NCBI RefSeq assembly: GCF_002551815.1
Contig: NZ_NVPR01000019.1
Coordinates: forward strand, 39,561 to 103,560
Reading direction: 5' to 3'
DNA length: 64,000 bases
Source: Bacillus sp. AFS098217
Lineage (GTDB): Bacteria > Bacillota > Bacilli > Bacillales > Bacillaceae_G
Position numbers and translations under genes: made by a program. Within the stretch, counting starts at the first letter, position 1; every line of letters starts with the position of its first letter. Shown piece by piece: positions 41,390 through 48,733 of the stretch. A model generated the notes under the pieces. That model was not told the DNA's origin. It did not search any database and saw only the letters and a program-made list of their open reading frames with translations.

Positions 41390-41632
41390 TTATTTTACTT
41401 TTTCTCCGAATTTGCTCTCTGGATCTATCATCAGAATTCTTTTTTTGCTTAACGCTAAATTTAAATTTTGTCGAACCTCTAATAAAAAACTTGCTCCGCT
41501 CATTCCAGTTAATTGTCCTTCGATGCTGATAATCTCAAATTTTTTCATATCATTATTATTACACTTTTTACAACTTCCATTAATTCCAGAGATCTTATTT
41601 TCTTCTCCACACTTTTTACATTTAAAAATCAT
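41390..41632 (-). CDS. Zinc-ribbon protein, unknown
   Basis: 80 residues from ATG 41632 (AGAAGG upstream). N-terminal zinc ribbon 'FKCKKCGEENKI...CKKCNNND' (two CxxC), then a small alpha/beta part. First of a series of small minus-strand genes of phage or plasmid type. Not recognised. Confidence 0.55.
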   Translation of the reverse strand: MIFKCKKCGEENKISGINGSCKKCNNNDMKKFEIISIEGQLTGMSGASFLLEVRQNLNLALSKKRILMIDPESKFGEKVK

Positions 41633-41710
41633 AAAAATGCCTTCTTTCATAGGAAAATTAAATTTTTAATTAAACTAAATAGACTGAAGCTTTTATTAGA
41701 CATTTTTCTT

Positions 41711-41938
41711 TTATTCAGCCTTTTCATAGTCAATACAAACCACGTGATTTTCAAAAATTTCAAAAGTGTTTCCACTCTCAGGATAATCTGCATCTTCGTA
41801 TAATACATTGCCGCTAAGTTTATGAGTAACGAAATTATTTCTAATTTTTAATTGTGCGTCTTCTATATTTTTCACTTCTACAATAGTTCCTCTTTTCTCT
41901 CCACTACTTAAATGAAAAGTAACTCTTATTTTAGTCAT
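41711..41938 (-). CDS. Hypothetical small protein
   Basis: 75 residues, beta-rich ('KIRVTFHLSSGEKRGTIVEV'), with GGGGGAAGC before the ATG. It begins 11 bp after the XRE gene at 41950 ends, so it is its operon partner. Not recognised. Confidence 0.5.
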   Translation of the reverse strand: MTKIRVTFHLSSGEKRGTIVEVKNIEDAQLKIRNNFVTHKLSGNVLYEDADYPESGNTFEIFENHVVCIDYEKAE

Positions 41939-41949
41939 ATTGCTTCCCC

Positions 41950-42660
41950 CTAATTTTTTATTGTTAATTCCAATCTCTTATCATTTAACAAATCTCTAAG
42001 CAAACTAGGCCTTATTTTCAAAGCGGCTTTTAATATTTCACTTTCATTTTCGTAAGATATTTGATTCATAGATACCATTTTCCATAACTCCATATAAAAA
42101 TCTTCATTAATCGCGTGGAGTTTAGAATCAAATTTAGAAAATATTTTCTGAGCATATTCCTTAAACGGTTCCTCTATATCCCCATATAGAAGCCAAGTCA
42201 CACTTCTCTCAGCTTTTCTCTTAGATAGTAAAGAAATTATCTCTATCCTCCTTACATCCGGTATATGAACGCCGTTTTCCCAGCTAATCACCATTTCATT
42301 TGAAGCATAACCAACTAATTTTCCAAATTCCTCTAATGTCCAACCGCCTACTATTCTAATTCCGTTAATTCGTTTCCCTATTTGTTTTCTCATTTTTTCA
42401 GGTAATTCAGGTAGTGATTTCCCTTGATAAATCCACTCGACAGTAGTGTCCCCCAATAATGCGAGCTGTTTTACAATATCCAATGATGGTAGAGCCAGAC
42501 CTCGTTTCCAAGAATAAACTGTACCTTTTGGAACGGGATTACCCTCTTTATTTACGAGCCGCTTGCCCAAACCTTCATAAGTTAAATTCTTCCTACCCAT
42601 AATTTGTATAATTCGTTTCCCGACTTCTTTTTTATCTAATGACTTTCTATCAAATTCCAT
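41950..42660 (-). CDS. Double XRE helix-turn-helix regulator
   Basis: 236 residues with two HTH-like segments: 'NLTYEGLGKRLVNKEGNPVPKGTVYSWKRGLALPSLDIVKQL' (about residues 24-66) and 'WTLEEFGKLVGYASNEMVISWENGVHIPDVRRIEII' (about 106-142). The C-terminal 90 residues are helical. It probably binds a long or bipartite operator and represses a mobile-element operon. Upstream is a Shine-Dalgarno GGAGGAA. Confidence 0.7.
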   Translation of the reverse strand: MEFDRKSLDKKEVGKRIIQIMGRKNLTYEGLGKRLVNKEGNPVPKGTVYSWKRGLALPSLDIVKQLALLGDTTVEWIYQGKSLPELPEKMRKQIGKRINGIRIVGGWTLEEFGKLVGYASNEMVISWENGVHIPDVRRIEIISLLSKRKAERSVTWLLYGDIEEPFKEYAQKIFSKFDSKLHAINEDFYMELWKMVSMNQISYENESEILKAALKIRPSLLRDLLNDKRLELTIKN

Positions 42661-42748
42661 ATCAAATTCCTCCGTAAACCTTATCTGTATTGTATATCAC
42701 CAATAATTTTTTAAAAAAATCCTTCACTTATATTTAAATCATTTAGCA

Positions 42749-43084
42749 TTAATTGGGTTTATGCAATAATTCCTGAAAATCTAAATAACCACAATGAGTA
42801 CAAATAAAACGGATCTCTTCCTTAGAGACTTCTTCTTTTAGCGTGATTCTTTCACATCTAGGACATTGTTTATGAGGAGGTTTCTCCATATGTAAATAAA
42901 TCGCCGTTACGTCCCTTCCCTTCAATTTTTCCTCCTGAATGAATATTTCTGCATCTTTTTCGTTTGGATGTATTGAGAACTCCTTATCTTCTATATAACC
43001 AATGAGTTTTGTGGCCAATTCATTATTGTCAATGACGAACAAAGTATAGTTTTCTTCTCTGCCTACTACAAGCTTTACTAGCAT
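42749..43084 (-). CDS. Zinc-ribbon protein behind a leader hairpin
   Basis: 111 residues from ATG 43084 (GAGAGGTG upstream). C-terminal zinc ribbon 'CPRCERITLKEE...ICTHCGYLDF' (two CxxC). The N-terminal part is alpha/beta. It follows the terminator hairpin at 43125, so it belongs to the hairpin-led gene set together with the Zn-ribbon gene at 2706. Function unknown. Confidence 0.6.
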   Translation of the reverse strand: MLVKLVVGREENYTLFVIDNNELATKLIGYIEDKEFSIHPNEKDAEIFIQEEKLKGRDVTAIYLHMEKPPHKQCPRCERITLKEEVSKEEIRFICTHCGYLDFQELLHKPN

Positions 43085-43124
43085 ATGTTGCACCTCTCGA
43101 TATTTATTTTGTAGCGTTTAACAT

Positions 43125-43171
43125 AAAAAAGGACAAACCTATGGCATAGTAGCACGATAGGTTTGTCCTCT
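43125..43171 (-). terminator. Leader terminator hairpin (minus strand)
   Basis: On the minus strand GAGGACAAACCTAT / ATAGGTTTGTCC is followed by TTTTTT, 40 bp before the Zn-ribbon start. A TATAAT lies upstream (about 43192). Fourth member of the shared-stem family. Confidence 0.7.
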
Positions 43172-43295
43172 TCGTTGGATAAGTTCATTATAGGGTCTAA
43201 AGCGTCTAATATTTCATAAATAATTATATATCAATATTGGGTTTTTGTACATACATTCTCATGCCTAAACGGCCGTGAATAACCCGTACAATCCC

Positions 43296-43487
43296 CTACC
43301 AGATTCCTGATGCTTTCAGTAACATATTCACCATACTACCAGCACAAAAACTGAAGGCTAAACAAAACAAATTTTTATCCCATACACTTAACTCTTTTTT
43401 CTTTTTATTTCTAACAAGTAAAATACCCATGCCTACATACCCTACTACAATAAGACCAATATTTAAGTACAGCTCCCAAATATTCAT
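43296..43487 (-). CDS. Small two-helix membrane protein
   Basis: 63 residues: helices at about 5-25 and 38-60 with a basic link (RNKKKKELS). Shine-Dalgarno GATAAGG is modest. Unknown; holin-like size, but no evidence for that role. Confidence 0.5.
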   Translation of the reverse strand: MNIWELYLNIGLIVVGYVGMGILLVRNKKKKELSVWDKNLFCLAFSFCAGSMVNMLLKASGIW

Positions 43488-43529
43488 ATAAACCCTTATC
43501 CTACCTTTCTATTCAAATTACTCTTTTGT

Positions 43530-43709
43530 TTAGTTTTTCATTTCCATTGTTTTAGCCGTTTCTTCCATACAATTCATACATAATATACTGTCTGTTTTTG
43601 TTTCTCCGTAATATAAAATCTCAACTTTTTTGCTTGTTCCGCAAACTTTACATCTTTCTCCTTCACTAGCTTTTTCCCAATGATATTTGCTCATATGAAA
43701 TCTTTTCAT
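43530..43709 (-). CDS. 59-residue zinc-binding protein
   Basis: The protein starts MKRFHMSKYHWEKASEGERC; CKVC and CMNC give a four-Cys zinc site about 27 residues apart. AAAGGGGAAAA lies upstream of the ATG at 43709. Just below common ORF cut-offs. It belongs to the same chain of small phage-like genes. Function unknown. Confidence 0.6.
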   Translation of the reverse strand: MKRFHMSKYHWEKASEGERCKVCGTSKKVEILYYGETKTDSILCMNCMEETAKTMEMKN

Positions 43710-43745
43710 GATTTTTCCCCTTTTCGTTTAAAATAACGCTTTGGT

Positions 43746-44066
43746 TTAGTTTTTATTTTGTTCCTCAATTACTTTTAACGCTGCCTTACAAATAGCAAGT
43801 GAAGGACTTGGATTAATGACCTCAATATCAACTTCATCCAATTGGAAACGACATCTGTAATCAAGCGAGAACGCACTATCAGTAGTTAGTTCAAACCAAA
43901 ATTCATGATCATTTTTCATCTTTTCTACTACTTGCCATGCATACTTTATTTCTTCACTGTACGAAGGAATGCCACTTCTACGACCTTCTCGTACAATGTA
44001 ATTATCAGTAACTTCATAACCTAATACTTGACTAGCAATTAACTTATCAATATCTCTTGGTTTCAA
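43746..44066 (-). CDS. Phage ABA-sandwich-type protein
   Basis: 106 residues. 'PRDIDKLIASQVLGYEV', 'PSYSEEIKYAWQVVEKMKN' and 'LAICKAALKVIEEQNKN' follow the usual pattern of phage ABA-sandwich proteins ('D..VA..VMGW...PYS.D..AAW.VVE' and a C-terminal 'A.CRAAL'). Common in Bacillus phages, unknown role. It points to phage-derived material in this stretch. Confidence 0.65.
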   Translation of the reverse strand: MKPRDIDKLIASQVLGYEVTDNYIVREGRRSGIPSYSEEIKYAWQVVEKMKNDHEFWFELTTDSAFSLDYRCRFQLDEVDIEVINPSPSLAICKAALKVIEEQNKN

Positions 44067-44089
44067 TTAAACTCTCTCCATTTCTTAAC

Positions 44090-44305
44090 GGGGTAGCGTC
44101 CCGAAAATGCGGATTTACAACGTTAAGCTGTTTATATCATTAAAAATAATCAGCTTAACAACGATAAGAATTTTGAGACAAGTCATATGATACACTCGCA
44201 AGCCTTATTTGAATCAAAATCAGTTAAGTCTCAATAGAGTAAACCCTACTGAGACAAGGATTTCTCCCTTAACGTTGTAAATCCGCAAAATCCTGATGAT
44301 ACCCC
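44090..44305. mobile_element. 216-bp Tn3-derived miniature element (TIME) with target duplication
   Basis: 38-bp ends start GGGGTA and finish in GCGGATTTACAACGTTAAG, inverted at 44090-44127 and 44268-44305; the inner 19 bp are identical. A 5-bp duplication TTAAC flanks it on both sides (44085-44089 and 44306-44310), as Tn3-family transposition produces. No ORF inside. It would be mobilised in trans. Confidence 0.85.
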
Positions 44306-44330
44306 TTAACCAAATTTAAATTGTATTAAT

Positions 44331-44513
44331 TTAACAATCTCGTTTTAATTCTTCTAAATTCTCGACCATTTTAGCTGTTAATTCATAAATTATTTCCATT
44401 GCTTTTTCAGCCGTTATTTCCTTATTTAAATATTTAATGTTAGTCTTTGCGATGCATTCCATATACTCTAGATAATTTAACATCTTAATATTTTTCACTT
44501 CTGTAGATAACAT
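44331..44513 (-). CDS. Small helical protein, unknown
   Basis: 60 residues, all helical and amphipathic (MLNYLEYMECIAKTNIKYLN). Weak Shine-Dalgarno (AAAGGTAGA). The inserted TIME separates it from the ABA-sandwich gene, with which it may once have formed an operon. Not recognised. Confidence 0.45.
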   Translation of the reverse strand: MLSTEVKNIKMLNYLEYMECIAKTNIKYLNKEITAEKAMEIIYELTAKMVENLEELKRDC

Positions 44514-44610
44514 AACAATCTACCTTTCTATTCAACTAACGCTCTTGTTTAATTCTATACCTCTCCCTTGCATTAGCGGAGTGAAAAATAACTCTTTCGT
44601 TCAAAACTCT

Positions 44611-44991
44611 TTAACTAATACCATGTTTCTTATTAAACGCTAATTCATCGTTATACTCGTCCACCATTTTTTGTTGTGTTTCCGATAATTCATCATAATG
44701 TTCATCTAACCATTTTGCTTGTTCATCAGTTCTCCCTAAATAAGATATAAATACATAATCCATACTTGGTCGTGATCCCCATTTCGGAACTCCCATAGGT
44801 ATCCATAATAGTTCTTTCAACACCTCTTCTTCATGCACAACCGTCCCTTGTTCAAAGCCGATTCTTGACCGTTCTTTCCTTAACTTTTCACTGGCTCTCA
44901 CTTGTTTGGTTGCCAGTTGCATATGTCCCCCATATTCACAAGGATAGAACACACCATCAGGCGATAACCATCCTGTTAACCCATTACCCAT
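44611..44991 (-). CDS. Hypothetical phage-type protein
   Basis: 126 residues. 'GWLSPDGVFYPCEYGGHMQLATKQV' at the N-terminus and an acidic helical C-terminus ('YDELSETQQKMVDEYNDEL'). The SPDG-x-FY-C-x-Y-G-x-H pattern recalls small phage proteins with a 'WLSPDG..' start. Good Shine-Dalgarno (AAAGGAGAG). Function unknown. Confidence 0.55.
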   Translation of the reverse strand: MGNGLTGWLSPDGVFYPCEYGGHMQLATKQVRASEKLRKERSRIGFEQGTVVHEEEVLKELLWIPMGVPKWGSRPSMDYVFISYLGRTDEQAKWLDEHYDELSETQQKMVDEYNDELAFNKKHGIS

Positions 44992-45105
44992 TCATTTCTC
45001 TCCTTTTCTATGCAAAATTCAAAATCTATCACAAATACTATCTATATATATAATTTTATAAATTAATAGGACAGAAAAATATTAGTTTTTGAAAGAAAAT
45101 CAGCC

Positions 45106-45405
45106 TTACGCTACTTGCAAATGCTTCAATCCTATTTCAAGCGCTCCTGTTCCACCAAAACCTTGATTGAATAGTAGTGGTACATCATATTTTTTAGCAA
45201 AATCTTTTGCAACATCAATAGACACATGACCACATGCACCTTTTTGCACCACAATTACATCACATTTTTTAATCACACTGCGGAATGTCTTCTTGACCCC
45301 ACCATGATTCTTCCCATCATGGAAAATAACCTTACAATTTCTTTTTTGTGCCAATTTCTCCAGTGTTCTACCGTTCGAACCACCCAATACTAAAATTGTA
45401 TTCAT
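45106..45405 (-). CDS. DUF2325 family protein
   Basis: 99 residues. '[33 protein letters not shown]', then '[32 protein letters not shown]', the regular DUF2325 Rossmann-like pattern with conserved H-D-G and C-x-H. Seen in many Bacillus plasmids and chromosomes; possibly a nucleotide- or metal-binding regulator. It is the last of the minus-strand genes downstream of the T4SS cluster. Confidence 0.8.
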   Translation of the reverse strand: MNTILVLGGSNGRTLEKLAQKRNCKVIFHDGKNHGGVKKTFRSVIKKCDVIVVQKGACGHVSIDVAKDFAKKYDVPLLFNQGFGGTGALEIGLKHLQVA

Positions 45406-45423
45406 CAGTAACTCTCCTCACTT

Positions 45424-45798
45424 TTATTTCCATTTTTTTGCTTCTGGTTCTGGAATTAATTTAAACGTAACTAGAACTAACCATGCAATTGTAGATGTTA
45501 AGATATCAAACAAAATCCATGCAACTACCGCTATAACACCAAAGACAGGCAGTAATGCAAGCAAAATAAATCCCGTAATCACAACACAAACAAAGATAAA
45601 TCCATTACTTTCGCCCTCTAAACCTTGTACAATACTAAGGCTATGCATCCAGCTCATAATACTATCCCAATGTTCTACTAATAGATATCCACCACCAATA
45701 AACAATGCCCATCCTAAAATTGTTCCAAGAAACCCCGAACTTTTCCCATTTCTGTATCCAACATAAAAATTAGCAGCTGCGCCGAACAATGTTCTCAT
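45424..45798 (-). CDS. Membrane protein, four helices
   Basis: 124 residues with hydrophobic segments at about 20-38, 60-85 and 85-115. 'RTLFGAAANFYVGYRNGKSSG' precedes the first. It begins 18 bp before DUF2325 (coding direction), one operon. Upstream is the terminator at 45923, so it is separate from the T4SS operon. Not recognised. Confidence 0.55.
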   Translation of the reverse strand: MRTLFGAAANFYVGYRNGKSSGFLGTILGWALFIGGGYLLVEHWDSIMSWMHSLSIVQGLEGESNGFIFVCVVITGFILLALLPVFGVIAVVAWILFDILTSTIAWLVLVTFKLIPEPEAKKWK

Positions 45799-45922
45799 TT
45801 TTATCTCCTCCGTTTTCCATTTCTATTTATCTTTATATAAGAATTTTAAAAGGCTATAGGTTTATTATATCAGAAGATTCTAAATATTCAATAAATATTT
45901 TTAGGGTACTCTTTATTTTTTT

Positions 45923-45978
45923 TATGAAAGAGTTGTTTTACGCGAAAATTAATATATGGTATCACAACTCTTTCATTT
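45923..45978. terminator. Terminator at the end of the T4SS operon
   Basis: 13-bp arms ATGAAAGAGTTGT / ACAACTCTTTCAT with A/T runs on both sides, just beyond the stop of the VirB8-like gene. Confidence 0.75.
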
Positions 45979-45984
45979 TTTTCA

Positions 45985-46566
45985 TTACTCTACGGGAATT
46001 TCCTCAGTATGTTCTATCTTTTGTATCGGTGTAACAATCTGTGCATATTTATTTACTTGAATCTTAAACTCACGCGTTTCAATAAAATTTACTTGTTGAA
46101 TTTCAAATTCGACGTGAAATGTGTCTAATTTCCCCCCACGCTCAATCTTTTTAATTTTGCTGTTATAAAATGTATCACCTTTTAGAAAATAGGCATGTAC
46201 AGCTTCTGTTGCACGCATTCTTTCATCACTTGTCATGTTCATTGGTTCAATACCAAAACCTTCTTTAGTAAATAGATATGGTACATCATAACTATTGTTA
46301 GAAATCATACGAATTAAGTCTTCCACTGTTTTGGTTTTGGCAATGTACTCTTTTTCTTTTGTATCAAAGCCTTTTTTCTTGTCACCTAGCATTTCCACCT
46401 CGTCCTTATCATGTTTCTCCACGACTTTAGACTTTGAATTTTCTATACTACGATGAATGGTGTTATAGATTGTAACACCTAACACAAGAATGAAAATCCC
46501 AATCCATATCAGATACTTTTGTGGAAGGTTTTTAACCATCTTTATTATTTTCTTCAATACCTTCAC
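45985..46566 (-). CDS. VirB8/TcpC-like bitopic T4SS protein (probable)
   Basis: 193 residues: a short basic cytosolic end, one membrane helix (about residues 18-36), a charged linker, and an external alpha/beta domain (about 75-185) with 'TSDERMRATEAVHAYFLKGDTFYNSKIKKI'. This topology and its position last in the T4SS operon suit a VirB8-type scaffold. Sequence similarity is not evident to me, so the assignment is by context. One base separates it from the hydrolase gene. Confidence 0.55.
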   Translation of the reverse strand: MKVLKKIIKMVKNLPQKYLIWIGIFILVLGVTIYNTIHRSIENSKSKVVEKHDKDEVEMLGDKKKGFDTKEKEYIAKTKTVEDLIRMISNNSYDVPYLFTKEGFGIEPMNMTSDERMRATEAVHAYFLKGDTFYNSKIKKIERGGKLDTFHVEFEIQQVNFIETREFKIQVNKYAQIVTPIQKIEHTEEIPVE

Positions 46567-46567
46567 C

Positions 46568-48733
46568 TCAATCGATTACATTTCGAATTTGAGTCATATA
46601 TTGACCTGGCGCAGTGTAATTCAATCCTGTTATTTGCACACCTTTATTATTACCAATATGAATCATTTGGTTATTCCCCATATAGATAGCAACATGCCCA
46701 GGATTTTGATAAAATATCAAATCTCCAGGTTTTGCAGATTCCAAAGTAACTTGCTTACCTTGCGTTACCTGTGCACCAGTCCAATCACCCAATGCCACAT
46801 TAATACTCGTTTTAAATACATATTGTGTGAATCCAGAACAGTCTGAGGTACCAGCAGCGGGATTTCTTGCACCTAATACATAGCTTACCTTCCCTTGTCC
46901 AATCCATTTCTTCGCCTCTTCAATCACTTTATTTCGTTTATCGGACCCACCGCCAGAGGTCATACTTCCATCTGCACCTTTTTTAAAGAATTTCATAGGA
47001 TCGACAGGTTGGTCGTTTATACGAATTTGGAAATCTAAGTGAACTGCATAACCATTCATATTTAGTTCCCCTGTACTACGGTTATAGTTTGAACCACCCA
47101 TTTTGGCAATTACTTGTCCTTTTGTAACTTGTTGTCCGGGCTTAACTAAAATTTCATTTAAATGAATGTAGCGTGAAACGACTCCATTTCCATGATCGAT
47201 ATATACTCCTAAACCGCCGCCACCTACAAAACCTGTATCACTTCGAACAGTTCCTGCCTCCATAGCCCAAACATCGTCACCAGCTTTACCAGCAGTGGTT
47301 GCACCAATATCCACAGCATTATGTTGCTGACCATTCCGTACTGCATCAAAGGTGTCTGTAATTCTGGTAGATTGTGTTGGCCATTTCCAACCTTTATCTG
47401 AACTCATTCCTCCATCAGCAGTCACACATCCCACATCTTTGTAATTTTTCATTATTTTGGTAACATATGTATAATCCCCGTAACAATAAGGTGAACGCCA
47501 TCCACATGAGCTTGAACTAGCTTGTGTCAATGAAAATGCCTTTGCTGTATCTTCAGAATACCCACCATGACTTTTCGCAAAGTTGATATAACCAGGTCCC
47601 ATATTATATCCTTGTAAAGCAAGCGCAACATCTCCACCCGCTTGCGTTAACACGTCTTTAAATTCCAATACTCCAGCTTCAACTGATATATTGGGGTCTG
47701 TGATACATCCAACACGAGCATCACCTCTTACTCCCTTACAGGCTGGACTTAAATCCCCGTACGCTCCTTCAGATGCTTGCATAGGATCTCGTCCTTCTCC
47801 ACCTGATTCCTGCATCATTTGAGCAGCGATAAGTCCTGCATACTCACCGATGCCATGCTTAGTCGCCATTTCTTTAATTTTCGGAAAATAATTCATTACA
47901 CTTTGGCTCACACCTACTGGTTCACCACCAGGATTAATCGGGCCCACACACATTCCTCCAACAAATGAACTTGGAGCAAGGTGTCCATACATTCCTTCTA
48001 ACATACCAGCTTCTAAAATTTCTCGCGCTCTTTCTTTTTGACTTTTAGTAAATTTAGCGAGTTCCATGGCTTTCTCAATCCCGTGAGAAGAATAGGTGAC
48101 TTTTTTATTTGGATTACTGTTAATCTCATCTATTTTTTTCTTAAAATCTGTTTCTCCTAATATCTTCTTTACCTCTGGACCTGAATAGCTTTCTGATTTC
48201 GTTTTTTGCCTTTCTACTTTCTTCTTTTCACAAGGTCCATTCTGTCCAGCCTCGCATACTTCTGTTTCCGTATATTCTTCATACTGAACCTCTAAGAAGT
48301 ATGAGATAGCATCATGTGGGTCGCGATCCGTTATGTCATTATCGTATCTTGCCATATCGAAGGCTAATACTTCTTTCCAATCTACATTTAACTCTGTTGC
48401 AATTTGTATATACCTCTTCACTTGTTCTTCCGTTTTGCTTTCATCCTTTGTAAAGGGAACAAAAGAAGCTATAATTACACACACAAGAATGATAAGACCC
48501 ATCATTAAAGCTGCAGGTACTCCGATTACTCCTATAATTGCTGCTAGAATTTTCGTAACTCCTGCTTTTACTAGTTTAGCAGCAGCTTTCGCAGCTTTCT
48601 TCGCTCCTTTTCCAACAAGTTTCGCAGCCTTATTGCGAACCTGCATCCCTTTCTTCTTGACGAAGTGGGATGCAGCTTCTAAAATTGGACTGCTTTCTTT
48701 CTTATTATTTGGATCATTCGGATGTTGACTCAT
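46568..48733 (-). CDS. VirB1-like cell-wall hydrolase with transglycosylase, M23 and NlpC/P60 domains
   Basis: 721 residues. A basic Lys/Ala-rich start and one membrane helix (about 65-95) are followed by three hydrolase domains. A lysozyme-like transglycosylase has E in 'AQMMQESGG' and 'ALQGYNMGPGYI' (about 285-400). An M23 peptidase has 'HNAVDIGA', 'SRYIHLNEI' and 'VHLDFQI' (about 475-595). An NlpC/P60 peptidase has 'SDCSGF' and 'PGHVAIYMG' (about 610-715). It should open peptidoglycan for the conjugation channel. The M23 HxH motif reads HLD, a possible loss of a zinc ligand. Start overlaps the VirB6-like stop (ATGA). Confidence 0.9.
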   Translation of the reverse strand: MSQHPNDPNNKKESSPILEAASHFVKKKGMQVRNKAAKLVGKGAKKAAKAAAKLVKAGVTKILAAIIGVIGVPAALMMGLIILVCVIIASFVPFTKDESKTEEQVKRYIQIATELNVDWKEVLAFDMARYDNDITDRDPHDAISYFLEVQYEEYTETEVCEAGQNGPCEKKKVERQKTKSESYSGPEVKKILGETDFKKKIDEINSNPNKKVTYSSHGIEKAMELAKFTKSQKERAREILEAGMLEGMYGHLAPSSFVGGMCVGPINPGGEPVGVSQSVMNYFPKIKEMATKHGIGEYAGLIAAQMMQESGGEGRDPMQASEGAYGDLSPACKGVRGDARVGCITDPNISVEAGVLEFKDVLTQAGGDVALALQGYNMGPGYINFAKSHGGYSEDTAKAFSLTQASSSSCGWRSPYCYGDYTYVTKIMKNYKDVGCVTADGGMSSDKGWKWPTQSTRITDTFDAVRNGQQHNAVDIGATTAGKAGDDVWAMEAGTVRSDTGFVGGGGLGVYIDHGNGVVSRYIHLNEILVKPGQQVTKGQVIAKMGGSNYNRSTGELNMNGYAVHLDFQIRINDQPVDPMKFFKKGADGSMTSGGGSDKRNKVIEEAKKWIGQGKVSYVLGARNPAAGTSDCSGFTQYVFKTSINVALGDWTGAQVTQGKQVTLESAKPGDLIFYQNPGHVAIYMGNNQMIHIGNNKGVQITGLNYTAPGQYMTQIRNVID

